64,000 bases of DNA from NCBI GenBank assembly GCA_033064195.1, contig JARBJD010000082.1, forward strand, positions 186,001-250,000. Direction: 5' to 3'. Below are positions 10,788-21,252 of this stretch, one piece after another. The DNA is from Blattamonas nauphoetae (taxonomy: Eukaryota > Preaxostyla > Oxymonadida). A program made the translations under genes and the position numbers. Under the pieces are notes generated by a model. The model made no database searches. It was not told the DNA's origin and saw only the letters and a program-made list of their open reading frames with translations. Within the stretch, counting starts at the first letter, position 1. The number at the start of each line of letters is the position of its first letter.

Positions 10788-12885
10788 ATGATTGTAGACA
10801 ATCCCTCTCCGAATTCCCAAGTTGAGAACATCACAACGAAACAAACAGTTTCACCATTTTCCTCTGATATCCGACTTTATTGTTTCCAGAACTTTCTTGA
10901 AATGATTCTAAGTCAGATTTGTGGTGATAGTCAACCACTCCGTCCAGTGATGTTGAGGAGTCTCCTCGTTCTTTTGTCTGGTTTGTCTATCCATGACGTC
11001 ATTCATTCTCGTTGATGATTTTCACAGAACATGATTGGGCTCTCTCAACCATACTTGATATAGAGTACATCAAACCTCTTGAGCATTATTGTGAAAAGAT
11101 GCAACCAGGTTATATTCCAGTGTGATTCTTTCTCGGTCATATTTTGTAGACTACTCTCTCGAAATTGTTGATTCTGATTGGTCTGCCAATGTTTTTTGTC
11201 TTTATCCACTTTTTTTCGTGATTTCTTTGGTCAGGAAAATCATCAGAAGATGAATTGGATCGCATTTGTCAATCGTCGATTCAATCCTTCTTTCTCAAGT
11301 GGGTGATCTTGACCATGGACGACAAAGTGAGGACTGCAGTTTGTTCCAAATCATCTTTCCATCATTATGTCTCAGATCGTAAATTGTCTATTGTTGTGGA
11401 CTTCCACCCATCGATCATCGTCCACCTTCCTCGCACACCACAAAACCGAATTTCTCACATTTCTCAATCATCGCCCAAAACCGGAGTTATCCAGTCCACA
11501 TTTGAAGATTCTTGCCCTGTTGTGTGTCTCCTCACATCCCGAAGTGACGAAGATGACTCTAAACGCACTCTTCACACAAAGCAAGTCTGATTCAGAAACA
11601 CACACCTTCCTCGAAACACTCAAAGTGCCTTCTATTTCGACTGACAGTTCGTCGGAGCTTGTCCCGTTCGCAGGACGGCTGTGTGGAAGACTGGCCGAGC
11701 ATGTTTCAGAAATGAAATCACTCTTCGCCGAATCGTCGCCTTCGGATGGAACCATCTCTGCTCTCGCCGTCACTCTTCCCTCCGAATCATCAATTCTCAA
11801 CGGAAACACTCTTTTAGAAGTTGTTTGTGAAGGATTCACTCTCCTCCACACTCTGCTCGATCATTCGATTCAAGCCTTTCAACGTGTCTGTCTTTGTCTC
11901 TTCTCATCTTGTCCAGATTCTGATCAAGTGCAGCTTTGTTCCTCTTCTCAAATCAACAATCGTCACATGCCTCGATCTCCTTGAGCAACAAAAAACTGAT
12001 TCGAATTGTCAACCTCCAGACAGCACTGACTTTTTCCTCCGACTGATCAGTTGTTGTTGGCACAGCGCACTCATCAGTCTCTGTCACGATCACGAATCAC
12101 TCCATCCGATTGTCGACTCTGTCTTCTCCGATATTCCGCAACTATGCTCACTTTTGGAACGAACGTGCTGCCATTCATCACCGACATCCACGTATCATCT
12201 TTCAGTGATCATCAATCTCTCAGTTGTTCTACCCGATTTCATTCCATCCATGCTGGAAGAGAATCTGGTTCACCGAGTGATCAATACATCCAAACCGATG
12301 ACAGTTCCAACCACACGTGGGACTTTCCATTTGAGACTCATCAGGATAATCAGGAACTTGATTAGCAATCCGAAATACATCACAAAAAACAAAGAAATAG
12401 AAAAGAGGATCCGACTGTTGCAATTTGAACATGCGTTGAAACCTGCCAAGCAATATCTGCTGTTCATCCTTCAACGAGAGGAGTTCATTCTGAAGGCTAA
12501 GTCAAGCAACTATGATCTGCCAACTACAATCACCCATCTTTTGGATAACACATTACTGTTCGAGCGAGAACTGTTTCAAGACGGTGAGATTGTGGAGACA
12601 GGAAGAGAGGAGTGGGAAGTGGGGTGGTTGGTGGAGAAGACACATGAGAGAGAGTTGGGGGAGAGACTGAAGATGATCAGAGAAGAGGATGTACGGATGA
12701 AGAAGAATGAGAAGTCGAGATGGAAGCAAAGAGTGGAGAGACAACGAGAATCAGGACATGAAGATGCCCTGGAAGGATGGCTGATGCGAAGGGACAAGAG
12801 AACACAGTCAGAGATTTTGGAGTACCTGAAATGTATGGGAAGAGATAATGAGATGAATGTTAGGCATGGGCAGTGGTCGGTCTGA
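10788..12885 (+). CDS. A1: seven-exon HEAT/ARM-like protein
   Basis: Exons: 10788-10847, 10890-10980, 11028-11119, 11150-11180, 11235-11338, 11376-11885 and 11917-12885. Introns are 42, 47, 30, 54, 37 and 31 nt, all GT...AG. The model is anchored by paralogue A2 (50885-52962), which has the same exon lengths and phases internally. The product is about 618 aa: a helical repeat-like body (TLSKLLILIGKSSEDELDRI, PHLKILALLCVSSHPEVTKM) and a charged C-terminal coil (EEWEVGWLVEKTHERELGER). No catalytic motif is seen. The last residues are encoded by the inserted hAT terminus: after EMNV the frame reads RHGQWSV and stops at 12885. Function unknown; a scaffolding role is only suggested by the repeat-like fold. 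Confidence 0.85.
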
Positions 12886-12937
12886 AAGCAACGAGTCCAG
12901 TCCCCAAAAATAAAAGAGTCGGCGACTTTTTTGAACC

Positions 12938-13010
12938 GCCTTTTAGTCGAGTGGTAGCCCGGAAGCTTTTTGCTCCCCGGACCCAGGATCGAATCCCGCC
13001 AGAGTCACTT
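12938..13010 (+). tRNA. tRNA-like sequence with A and B boxes, probably degenerate
   Basis: A-box-like TAGTCGAGTGG (12944-12954) and B-box-like GGATCGAATCC (12986-12996) are spaced as in a tRNA. A possible anticodon arm with loop CTTTTTG would give a UUU (Lys) anticodon with one stem mismatch. I could not form a proper acceptor stem. It lies inside the left end of the hAT element, so it is more likely a SINE-type or captured tRNA relic than a working gene. Confidence 0.35.
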
Positions 13011-13607
13011 TATAACCCTCTTTTTCTCATTTTTGATTCATAACATCTCTATAATTTGTTCATCTCATTTTTCCCCAAATTAAAGTGCAAAAGGTCGTGG
13101 TTCAAGAGTCCTTGAGTCGGTCTGTCTTTCCCCAACATCGGACAAAAAATCGGCCTGTCCGACCGACACCGACTCTTTGTTTTGGTTTTGACTGCTTGTC
13201 CACGGATTTAAAGAACAGTAAAATGGTCTTCTTTTTCTTCTCGGACCTTATTTATCGTTTTCCCTCATGATCTCGCTCAAGATAGATTGTCGTCCCACTG
13301 CCGAATCAGATCAAGACATGATACTCCATATTATCAACGGTCCTTCATTTATCTTATTCAAAGTTTGTTTTCTTCCCCTTTTTCGACATTATTTCTCTCT
13401 TCAGGACGGTTAGAATACAGGCACGCTTATGAAGACCAATGTCCCCTCCATCGACTATCTCACACTTGAAGTGCCTCTCCTGCATGAGTCTGTTCTCACT
13501 TTCAATCATTCTCCGCCTTCCTTTGCGTTCATTTTCATATCCGAACATCAATAGACTCCCATTTCTCGATTCATGACTTTCCCTCTTTTCTAATTTGTGA
13601 TTTGTTG

Positions 13608-14062
13608 CAGCACTCGAAGCTACTATCACGACATGATTCGGATGTTCCTTGCATTCGGATACGTGCCTGGGATTTCGCTGTTTGGTTCTCCTTACGATTG
13701 GCGGCAGTGTCTTGCAGCAGACAGCATCCTGATTCATGAATCCTCTCCGGACACGAATCCGACAAGCATTCCATGCGTGTGGGAATCTGAATGTAGACAC
13801 TATCACACCTTCAATGGGAACTCTTGTGTTTCGCAGTTTCGTGCATCTTTTCGCCGACGAGAACATTCTATTTGTCCGCCGATGGATAGCAATCGCACCG
13901 CCTTTTCAGGGTGGTACGCATGTATTGCGGGCACTTCTGTTCGGATACAATTTGGGGCTGCCAAAGTTCGTGATCTCGCCGAATCTGATGCAGCTGTTGG
14001 AACAGGTGATCATGCTACCATTTTGGTTCAGAACGCTCACTGACCTTCCTTCCACCTCTTAA
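13608..14062 (+). pseudogene. LCAT-like (lecithin:cholesterol acyltransferase family) fragment
   Basis: The frame from about 13610 reads MIRMFLAFGYVPGISLFG followed by SPYDWR, the conserved GY..G.dLfG.PYDWR block of the LCAT / phospholipid acyltransferase family. A second frame continues with TITPSMGTLVFRSFVHLF, at the place of the nucleophile elbow, and then WIAIAPPFQGG, another family signature. The elbow His preceding the nucleophile Ser (normally HSMG) is Pro here. A frame change between the two parts near 13735 breaks the reading. It lies inside the hAT element, so it is probably a captured host-gene piece. An upstream acceptor-like CAG at about 13608 hints that captured introns remain. 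Confidence 0.65.
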
Positions 14063-15703
14063 CTGACATTGAAGTCTCGAGAGAAGGACGACTTAACGTT
14101 TAATGGATTCATCAATCAGACGGATGGAACATGCATGGACTGCGAGGCTGTAGACACGCTGGAAGAAGAAGAGGCGATGTTTGAACATATTTGGGGCAAC
14201 ACACTCTTCCATTCGCAGATCAAGGGCAATCAAATCTTATCATTGGAGCTGCGCGAAAAGATGGTGATGAACAACGGCGAAGGCGACTATGTGTCATCAC
14301 GATACACTCCAACCGTGTGTACAACCTCTACAAATGCGGAGAGAGCTTTCATGTGGAGAACGGGCACGCCACCATTCCACCATCGTTCTCACCGTCCTTC
14401 CTCCAAAATCGGGCGAATCCGGCGTTTTGGGCGTTTTCGGATGCGAATCTCGACGGGAGGGATCTGCAGGCGAGCGAGCGGGATTTGACAAACCCAATTT
14501 TCCCACCGTTCCCCACAACTCAAATGATGAGCCCGAACCACCCGCCGCCGCAGCCACGACGCTCCCTCCACGTCTTCCCCGACGAGAGCAAGAACGCATT
14601 CTATCTGTTCGCAACGCAGAAGCAGGACCCGCCGCAGAAAGGAACGCACACGCACGACTTCAAGCGAGTGGCGCTTCTGCCGTTTGTGGAGAGAAAGGAC
14701 GCGGGCGAGTCGTCGCTGAAGAGTCGGATTCTGGCGGGCGTGTTTGATGTGCTGTCGACCACAGAATATCGTCTGCGTCGGGAGAACGACAAGAAGGCGC
14801 GAGACAGATTTCAGGAATCGTGGCAGAAGGCACTCGAACGAAGCGACGAACTGAAATTCAACCAAGATGACGACGAGTTCGATTTGATGCGGTTTGGACG
14901 AGACGACAGGCGAGAAGGATGAAGAGAGGATACAGCTGGTCTGCCGCTGGTGGAGGAGAGTGTGTGTGGAGCAAGTGAGTTGGAGGCCCAAACTCTCTTC
15001 CGTCACCGTCAGCTCAGCCGAAGACAGTTCGGGCAGAACCAGACAATCCCCGTCTGCCCGATATGCCCTCATTCGGGTCAATTGCCACCCAACCAACAGT
15101 TTCTACGAAACACTACGAAACGAGTCAGACTCCACCGAACACAATCCACTCCTGTTTTACCACACCAAACCAGAACTCAGCCACATCCACTCCGTCCACT
15201 CCACACACTCAAGACTCATCCACTCCACCCTCGTCGAGACGCACGTCCTCCCCAAGCCAATCCCCACACAACCCTTCGCCTCCTTCGACCGCGTCTGTCT
15301 CTCCCTCGAATCCTCTCACCACTTCTTTCCCAGCCGAGCTGAGCACGGACTGCAACATCGACACCCACCTGTTTCTCGTCCAGCACTCTGGTGCCCACTC
15401 TGTCCACTCCCTCTTCCGCGAAATCTACGGAAGCACACTTGGGATGGCGACCGAACTGTTCTCACGTTCTGCGCAGGGATGGGACTGCCACTGCCGTTCG
15501 TGTCGGTGAAGAAGGACAGAGTGGAAGAGAAGAAGAAGGGATTCTTTGAGATTGGGGCGCTGCCAGCGAAGATCTCGACGCAGCGGGCGCCGAAGAAGAC
15601 GCTGTGGAAGACGAAGGATGTTCCGTTTGCGTTTACACAACCGTCGAGTGGGTTTGGGTTTCCAGAGGCAGAGCAGATGGAGGGAGAGGAAAGGAGTGAA
15701 TGA
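14063..15703 (+). pseudogene. GC-rich coding-like block in the hAT element, unassigned
   Basis: Two overlapping plus frames, 14191-14922 and 14894-15703, have coding-like content such as FYLFATQKQDPP, RILAGVFDVLSTTEYRLRRE and FVSVKKDRVEEKKKGFFEIG. Codon third positions are richer in G and C than in neighbouring host genes. The frames overlap and shift, so either short introns are missed or the sequence is broken. I do not recognise the protein, and whether it belongs with the LCAT-like fragment is unknown. Position inside the TIRs shows it moved with the element. Confidence 0.45.
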
Positions 15704-16130
15704 CAACGAGAAGGGAACATGGCCAATCCACCAATCCTCCCACAACCCTCCAAACAACCGGAGAAGAGGTACAAAGTTAGTCTGATTGGGCAGATGAAGC
15801 TGCGTGTGAGAAGGAAGAAGACAGACGAGAAGAAAGAGGAAGTGAAGAGAAAGCGGAGATGAGAGCGAGACAATGCTGACACTTTCACAGCCTATTCTCC
15901 AATTTTTTATTAATTTTTGTTCTGTTTCAAGAAATTCTCTTCAACGAAGTGATCAACACATTTTCAATTCCATTGATTCAGAAACAAAGGGAATCAAAGA
16001 AAAGAGAACTCTTTCCCCACAGTTTCTGAAAAAAGAACGGAAATTTAACGTTGAAAAAAAGAAAGAGAAGGTCGCTACGACTTCATCTTCAAGTTTGCTA
16101 AAAAGGGGCACGATCACGAAAAAAAGCAGT
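15704..16130. other. AT-richer right part of the hAT element
   Basis: No gene is recognised. A Lys/Ser-rich frame (15873-16205) runs across the element end and is not conserved. Just inside the right terminus GGTCGGTC-type words occur in direct and inverted copies, consistent with subterminal repeats. Confidence 0.4.
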
Positions 16131-16384
16131 CGGTCGGTCGACGAGCAGTCGGACCGACCGCTGCCCATCCCTAATGAATGTGAAATTTTGAGAAGGATGA
16201 AATGATATTTAAGATTTGAGGAAGAATTTCACCTTACACGTCACAGTATGATCATTTTTGACTCAGATCTAAAACTGTCTCGATCACTGAGGCGTTTGGT
16301 ATATTTGAAAGGACCACAGAGCTCGACTGTCTTGGTTCACCGACTATTGCATACACCTGGATCTCATTTCCGTGTTCTTGTTGA

Positions 16385-17491
16385 TCGTCCCATCGATTTG
16401 TCATCTCAAAATTCCCATTTTATCAAGAAAGCCAACGACACAAAAATGATCTCTTCAGATGGTATCCATCGTTTTCTCATTTCCAACTGATCGATCCAGA
16501 ATACTTTCCCTTCCAGAAATGGAGCACCAAGGATAAAGTCACTGCTAATTCTGTTGCCCAAGCCTTCTTGTCTCTTGTTTCGATGGTAAGAGACGACTTC
16601 CAGTTTTCTAAGAAGCTTATTCGTAAAACATCATCGTTTTTGTCATCGGTTACCTCGCTTGTCCTTCCCTCAATCGACGTCGATGATTTGATGAAAGCCA
16701 TTGGACAAGGCTCCACAAACCCAACTGCAGTGTTTGTGGATTCGATAATAATACTATTGTCGTCGTCGTATTCATCGATATTCAGGGATTCACTGTCATT
16801 CACTCGCGAATGTCTAAGGCGGTATTCCTCATCTCAACAGGCCCTCCTCTCCTCCAAACTCTTACCCAGAATCCTTTCGATACCTCTCTTGCGGGATCTT
16901 TCTGTGATTGCGGATAAAGATGTCCTGAGCGGCATCCTCTTCATTCTCCGTGATGGGATCCAAATCAGCTCTACCGACCCGCTTTATTCTCTCACCGCTC
17001 TTGACCACACTGACCTTCAATCACTTCGAGATGTTGTATTGAATGAAGTGTTGATCCCAATCGAACCATCTCTCGTCCAGATAACTCGCAATCGTCACCT
17101 TTTGTCGTGGAGAAACGAATGCAAAACTGTCTTGAAATTACTAACCATAATATTTGATGTAAGTGTATTCCACCAACCATCGCTGCATTTTCTTTGCTCT
17201 TCTCACGTCCCAATGATCTTCCAGTCACTTCTCTCAAAAGTCGAACACGAAGGCACCAATCAAAGCATTTTCTGGTTCCTGTTACACTCCATCAACAGAT
17301 GGGAGACCACTGGAGCGGAAACTGCTGGCAGGGGGGGAATATTGTTGCTGACGCTGGAACGAGAGGGGTTCAGAGATCATCTCGAATCAACTCTGCTTCA
17401 CGAGGAATCGGATTGGTTTGGCAAAAAATTGAGGTTCTCCTCGCTCGAATTCTTGAACAATTTAGGAATGAACTTCGTGAAGCATGAATAG
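16385..17491 (+). CDS. B1: HEAT-like family protein
   Basis: The frame is open from 16385. Homology to B2 becomes clear at SHFQLIDPEYFPFQKW (B2: PHFHVIDAEYYPFLKW). The body is helical and Leu/Ile/Ser-rich (SIDVDDLMKAIGQGSTNPTA, IPIEPSLVQITRNRHLLSW) and ends with the conserved block GRGGILLLTLEREGFRDHLE. No ATG precedes the conserved N-terminus in this frame, so an upstream exon joined by an intron is likely; I could not place it. The gene starts about 200 bp from the right end of the 12861-16173 hAT element. Function unknown. Confidence 0.75.
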   Translation, partial: SSHRFVISKFPFYQESQRHKNDLFRWYPSFSHFQLIDPEYFPFQKWSTKDKVTANSVAQAFLSLVSMVRDDFQFSKKLIRKTSSFLSSVTSLVLPSIDVDDLMKAIGQGSTNPTAVFVDSIIILLSSSYSSIFRDSLSFTRECLRRYSSSQQALLSSKLLPRILSIPLLRDLSVIADKDVLSGILFILRDGIQISSTDPLYSLTALDHTDLQSLRDVVLNEVLIPIEPSLVQITRNRHLLSWRNECKTVLKLLTIIFDVSVFHQPSLHFLCSSHVPMIFQSLLSKVEHEGTNQSIFWFLLHSINRWETTGAETAGRGGILLLTLEREGFRDHLESTLLHEESDWFGKKLRFSSLEFLNNLGMNFVKHE

Positions 17492-18430
17492 TGAACCCGT
17501 TTCAGATCGTTCGTCGCTGTTCATCACCACTCCACAGTGTCCATATCTCTTCCGGAAATCTCGAACTAAGTCAGTCAGCCAAGACAACATGATGATTGTG
17601 TGAATATTATTTCTCTTATTTCGCTCCGAATGAGCGAGATACCACTGCCTTCATCGTGATAAACCGAAAGCACCACTTTTTCACCAAAGATTTCACAAAT
17701 CAGCCAACTTTGTGGATACACTGAACAATTCGATGATATTTGTGGAATACGGCAGTTTCTGTAGAATTGGATTGCGTTAGTATTGTGAAAGTGAGATCGT
17801 GAAAGTTGAAGCTGCCGATTGCTTCGAAAGGAGTCTCCGGGACTTGGATTGGGGTGCAGCTGTCTGGTTCGGTTGGGGCACTCCAAAACACGGTGCTTGC
17901 ATTCCACAACATCGGGGTTGACTTCTTTGGCCGAGCTCAACTTTGAACGCGTGCCTGTCCGCAGCCGCAGATCTCCTCGACGCCTCAATCGCTTCAGTGT
18001 TTGCCCTTCTCATCTCTGAACATCTGGCAGAGTTCAATCCCCGAACTACACAAAAAATGAGTGATCCGGAAACGAACTCTCGCATCTGTTCTGATCCATC
18101 GCCGAATTCACCTCTTTCTTGTCGCACAAGACTCCAGACACATCCCTGCCCTCACTCCCATCACATACACCCACTTTTCCTTCATCCGAATGATCCAACC
18201 ACGAAAACTGGTCGGAGAAAGAACGAGGAAGAAGTCGGAATCCCTCGCCTTCAACTCTTCCTCCGACTCTCCCTCGTCGGCATCGACTCGTGTTGGTGTG
18301 GGCAGCATTGATTTGCCAGATGGGCTGACTGGAAGCATTTCAGCTGAGCCCTCCCCTCGCCTTCCAACCCGTCTTCCTGTCTCTTGATTGACAATTGATC
18401 TTCTTTGATATCATTTCAATCGTTTTTCTC
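17492..18430. other. unassigned short frames on both strands
   Basis: The plus strand offers ADLLDASIASVFALLISEHL (about 17970) and, in another frame, HFSFIRMIQPRKLVGERTRK (about 18160-18240). The minus strand offers FEAIGSFNFHDLTFTILTQ (about 17780). Each looks coding-like over 40-90 codons, but no frame joins them and no family is recognised. It may be a decayed gene between B1 and B2 or a gene with several short introns. Confidence 0.35.
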
Positions 18431-18458
18431 GATTGATGGTCCTGTTAATCAATTTATA

Positions 18459-19600
18459 ATGAGAGAGCTGGCAGTTTCTTTGGACTCTGTCATGATCGGA
18501 CCCAGTGATTATTGTTCTCTGATCAGGTTCTCATCATAGGGATTCTCCAACAGAATAATGATCACATCCAAAGGTCTCTCTCTTCTTCTCCTCATTTTCA
18601 TGTCATTGATGCAGAATACTATCCATTCTTGAAGTGGAATCCAGATGATCCATTTTCAGTTGATTCAATTGTCCCACCCTTCGTCTCTCTTGTTTCAATG
18701 ATCAGAGATAAATTTCATTTTAAAAAGAAGTTTGTTAGGAAAGCTTCAAAATGTCTTTCTTTGATGAATCGGAGTGTTTATGCATCAATCAATTTCGATG
18801 ATTTGTTGAAGGCGATTGGACAGGATTCTCCAAACCCCGCTGCAGTATTTGTGGATTCGATGGCTGTGCTCTTTTCTTCCTCCCATCCATCTATCTTCCG
18901 GAATACTCTCGCCTTCCTTCGACAATCTCTCCGATTATGTTCATACTCAACCAAACTGGCCCTCATCTCATCCAATCTCTGTCCCCGAATCCTATCAACA
19001 CCTCGTCTGATGGACCTTTCAGTGGTTGCAGATAAATGCATTCTGAAGAACATGATCTTGATTCTTTCTTTAGGCATCTGGCTCACCACCGGGTACATTC
19101 TTCAAGATCTCTCCATCAAATTCCTCACCAACCCTGAATCAATCCGAGATGTGATCCTTCGAGAAGTATTGCTCCCATTCGAACCGTCTCTCGTCCAGAT
19201 TTGTCACAATCCTCACCTTTTGTCGTGGAACAATGAATACGCGAACACATTGTACTCGCTGTCCAAGATTTTTAATACAAGTGCCTTCCACCAACCAACA
19301 CTGGATTTTATTTGTTCTTCTCACATCCCAATGGTCTTCCAGTTCCTTCTCGCAGAAATTGAAGACGAATTCACCCACTTCCACATTATCTTTTCCATGT
19401 CCAACTATATCAACAGATGGAAGACCACTGGAGCAAAAACTGGGGGCAGAGGGGGAATATTGTTGCTGACGCTGGAACGAGAGGGGTTCAGAGATCATCT
19501 CGAATCAACTCTGCCTCACAAGGGATCGGATGATTTTGGAAGGAGAATGAGGTTCCCCTCCTCAATAATCATGTCCGTTTGGGGAGTTAACGATTCGTGA
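18459..19600 (+). CDS. B2: HEAT-like family protein
   Basis: Paralogue of B1 in the same orientation, 1 kb downstream. The long frame (18527-19600) covers the conserved body, including INFDDLLKAIGQDSPNPAAV, LLPFEPSLVQICHNPHLLSW and GRGGILLLTLEREGFRDHLE. It has no early ATG. A tentative first exon, ATGAGAGAGCTGGCA (18459-18473), joined by a 53-nt GT...CAG intron (18474-18526), gives a 362-aa protein in phase. This start is the least certain part. The last 15 residues differ from B1. Function unknown. Confidence 0.7.
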
Positions 19601-21200
19601 CACCTTTGGAACGGAGTCGTGAGATTCACAGATTACAGCGGAAGATGCAAAACTGCAAGTCTGACGGAAGAATAATTATCTCAAATCTGATTCATTATCC
19701 ACTTTGGATTCATCTGTAGTTTTCCTGAAATAGACGCAGAGTAACAATCGTGGCGAAGTGTCGAGAAAAACAAACAACATGGGATGATCGTCTTCTCTTT
19801 CTCCATCCATCGAGCCCATCCGACTGTCATTATCACCGCATGCATCATTTGTCCTTTCGTACTTCAAAATACGTTTCTGATCACATCTAAAAAATATTTC
19901 AACTTGATACGACAGATGAAACTTTTCTGCACATCAACGGTGTATATTGTATTTTTGTTCAGCTTTCATTTGTACAGTCTCTAAATCTTCCGACATTTTT
20001 GACAACACTCTCCCAAATACAAGTATAGCAGTCAATCTTCAGTGAAAACGACTCTTTCCGAAACCATTTGTCAAATTGCACTTCGATGAAACCATGCAAA
20101 TCTCCACAAATATACTGTGTGTCCTCCGTTTTACTCAACTATTTCAGACTGTATGATGATATCTCGCCGTTCTCTTGCCCTGCTTTCTCTCATTCAGTCC
20201 ACTTTCGCTGAAATTGTGTATTCACAGACAAATATCAAGAAATATTCTGTTGAATGCAGAAATTCGGTCGGATACGAAAATTTGGAGGATCACCGCATGC
20301 GAAATGGAAGTGATTTCTGTGAGTCTTTGAAAGCAATGAATGTCTCCTTCCTTTCATCCATTGTTATTCCAACTCTGATTTCTGACCCAACCAGACCTTT
20401 TCTGAGATGTCTCAGTCGGAAAATGCTCATACTCCATTGTTAAAGCAAGATGTGCAACTCGAGCAAGAATGCAACAATCTCTCACTCTTAAACTTGAAGG
20501 AAGAAGAAAAACATGACGAGATTTGTGATTAAGATACCGATTCACATTTGTCGGTTTCTGATTTTCAATCAATTCGAAAGAGCCGGGCCGCTGTGGATTG
20601 TCACAATTCACTTTTCACTCTTTTCTCCGTTCATCGTTCCATTTTAATAATGATTCCACATTTCTCTGTTTTGTCTCCAAATTTGTTCGTGAAATTCCAA
20701 ATAGGCAAGTGAAACTTGTCTTAATAATTGAGATCCGATCAATCCCCCAAGTGGACAATTGTCTCACAAACAAACCAATAAAGCCGTTTTGGTTGTGAGC
20801 GTCTAAAAGAACACTAGCATACTCCCCAAAGAAGAGAATAAACCATGTTTGAACTTCAGTGCCATCTCATCTCGTCCTTGCAGTTTTACATTTTCCGCTG
20901 TAAGGGATTTTAAACGAGGTTCTCCAGATCAGCTTGAAACTGTCTAAATGGGAATGGAAGCCTCGTTTGATATCAGAGGCTGTCAAATTCGGTGCTATCA
21001 TGACGACCTTGTTGATCCACCCTTATCATTTTTCCTCAGAATAATGCATTCAACCCAGACACAATCAACCCTTTTACACACAGATGGAACTGATCACGCT
21101 TCGGAAGGACTGGTCTGTATATCCATTGTCGCCTTTACATCGTCCCACGGGACTTCTCCACGTGTTTAATTCTCATTCCTATTCTCATCCTTTCCTTGAC
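19601..21200. other. no confident gene
   Basis: A 108-codon plus frame (20117-20443) has a plausible N-terminus (MMISRRSLALLSLIQ) but no recognised relatives, and scattered AG-type acceptor sites are present. Part of 20950-21200 may hold upstream exons of the gene beginning near 21253; I could not link them. Confidence 0.3.
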
Positions 21201-21252
21201 ATTATATCTCTTTACAATTATCACAACCTGTCTTAAAATGATTATCTTTCAG

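Larger units (their letters stand above)
12861..16173. mobile_element. hAT element, 3313 bp, inserted in the 3' end of A1
   Basis: The left terminus TAGGCATGGGCAGTGGTCGG and the reverse-complemented right terminus TAGGGATGGGCAGCGGTCGG form inverted repeats of about 25 bp with three mismatches. The flanks carry identical 8-bp duplications ATGAATGT (12853-12860 and 16174-16181). TAGGG-type ends plus an 8-bp duplication are classic hAT. No hAT transposase is seen. The interior holds a tRNA-like sequence near the left end and a GC-rich, coding-like block (about 13600-15700) with an LCAT-like fragment, which resembles gene capture. Both repeats are still readable and the duplication is intact, so the insertion is fairly recent. 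Confidence 0.9.

Noticed and set aside
14389-15888. Minus-strand frames across the GC-rich block of the hAT element
   Set aside because: The plus-strand frames hold the LCAT signatures and coding-like charge patterns. High GC explains the open antisense frames.
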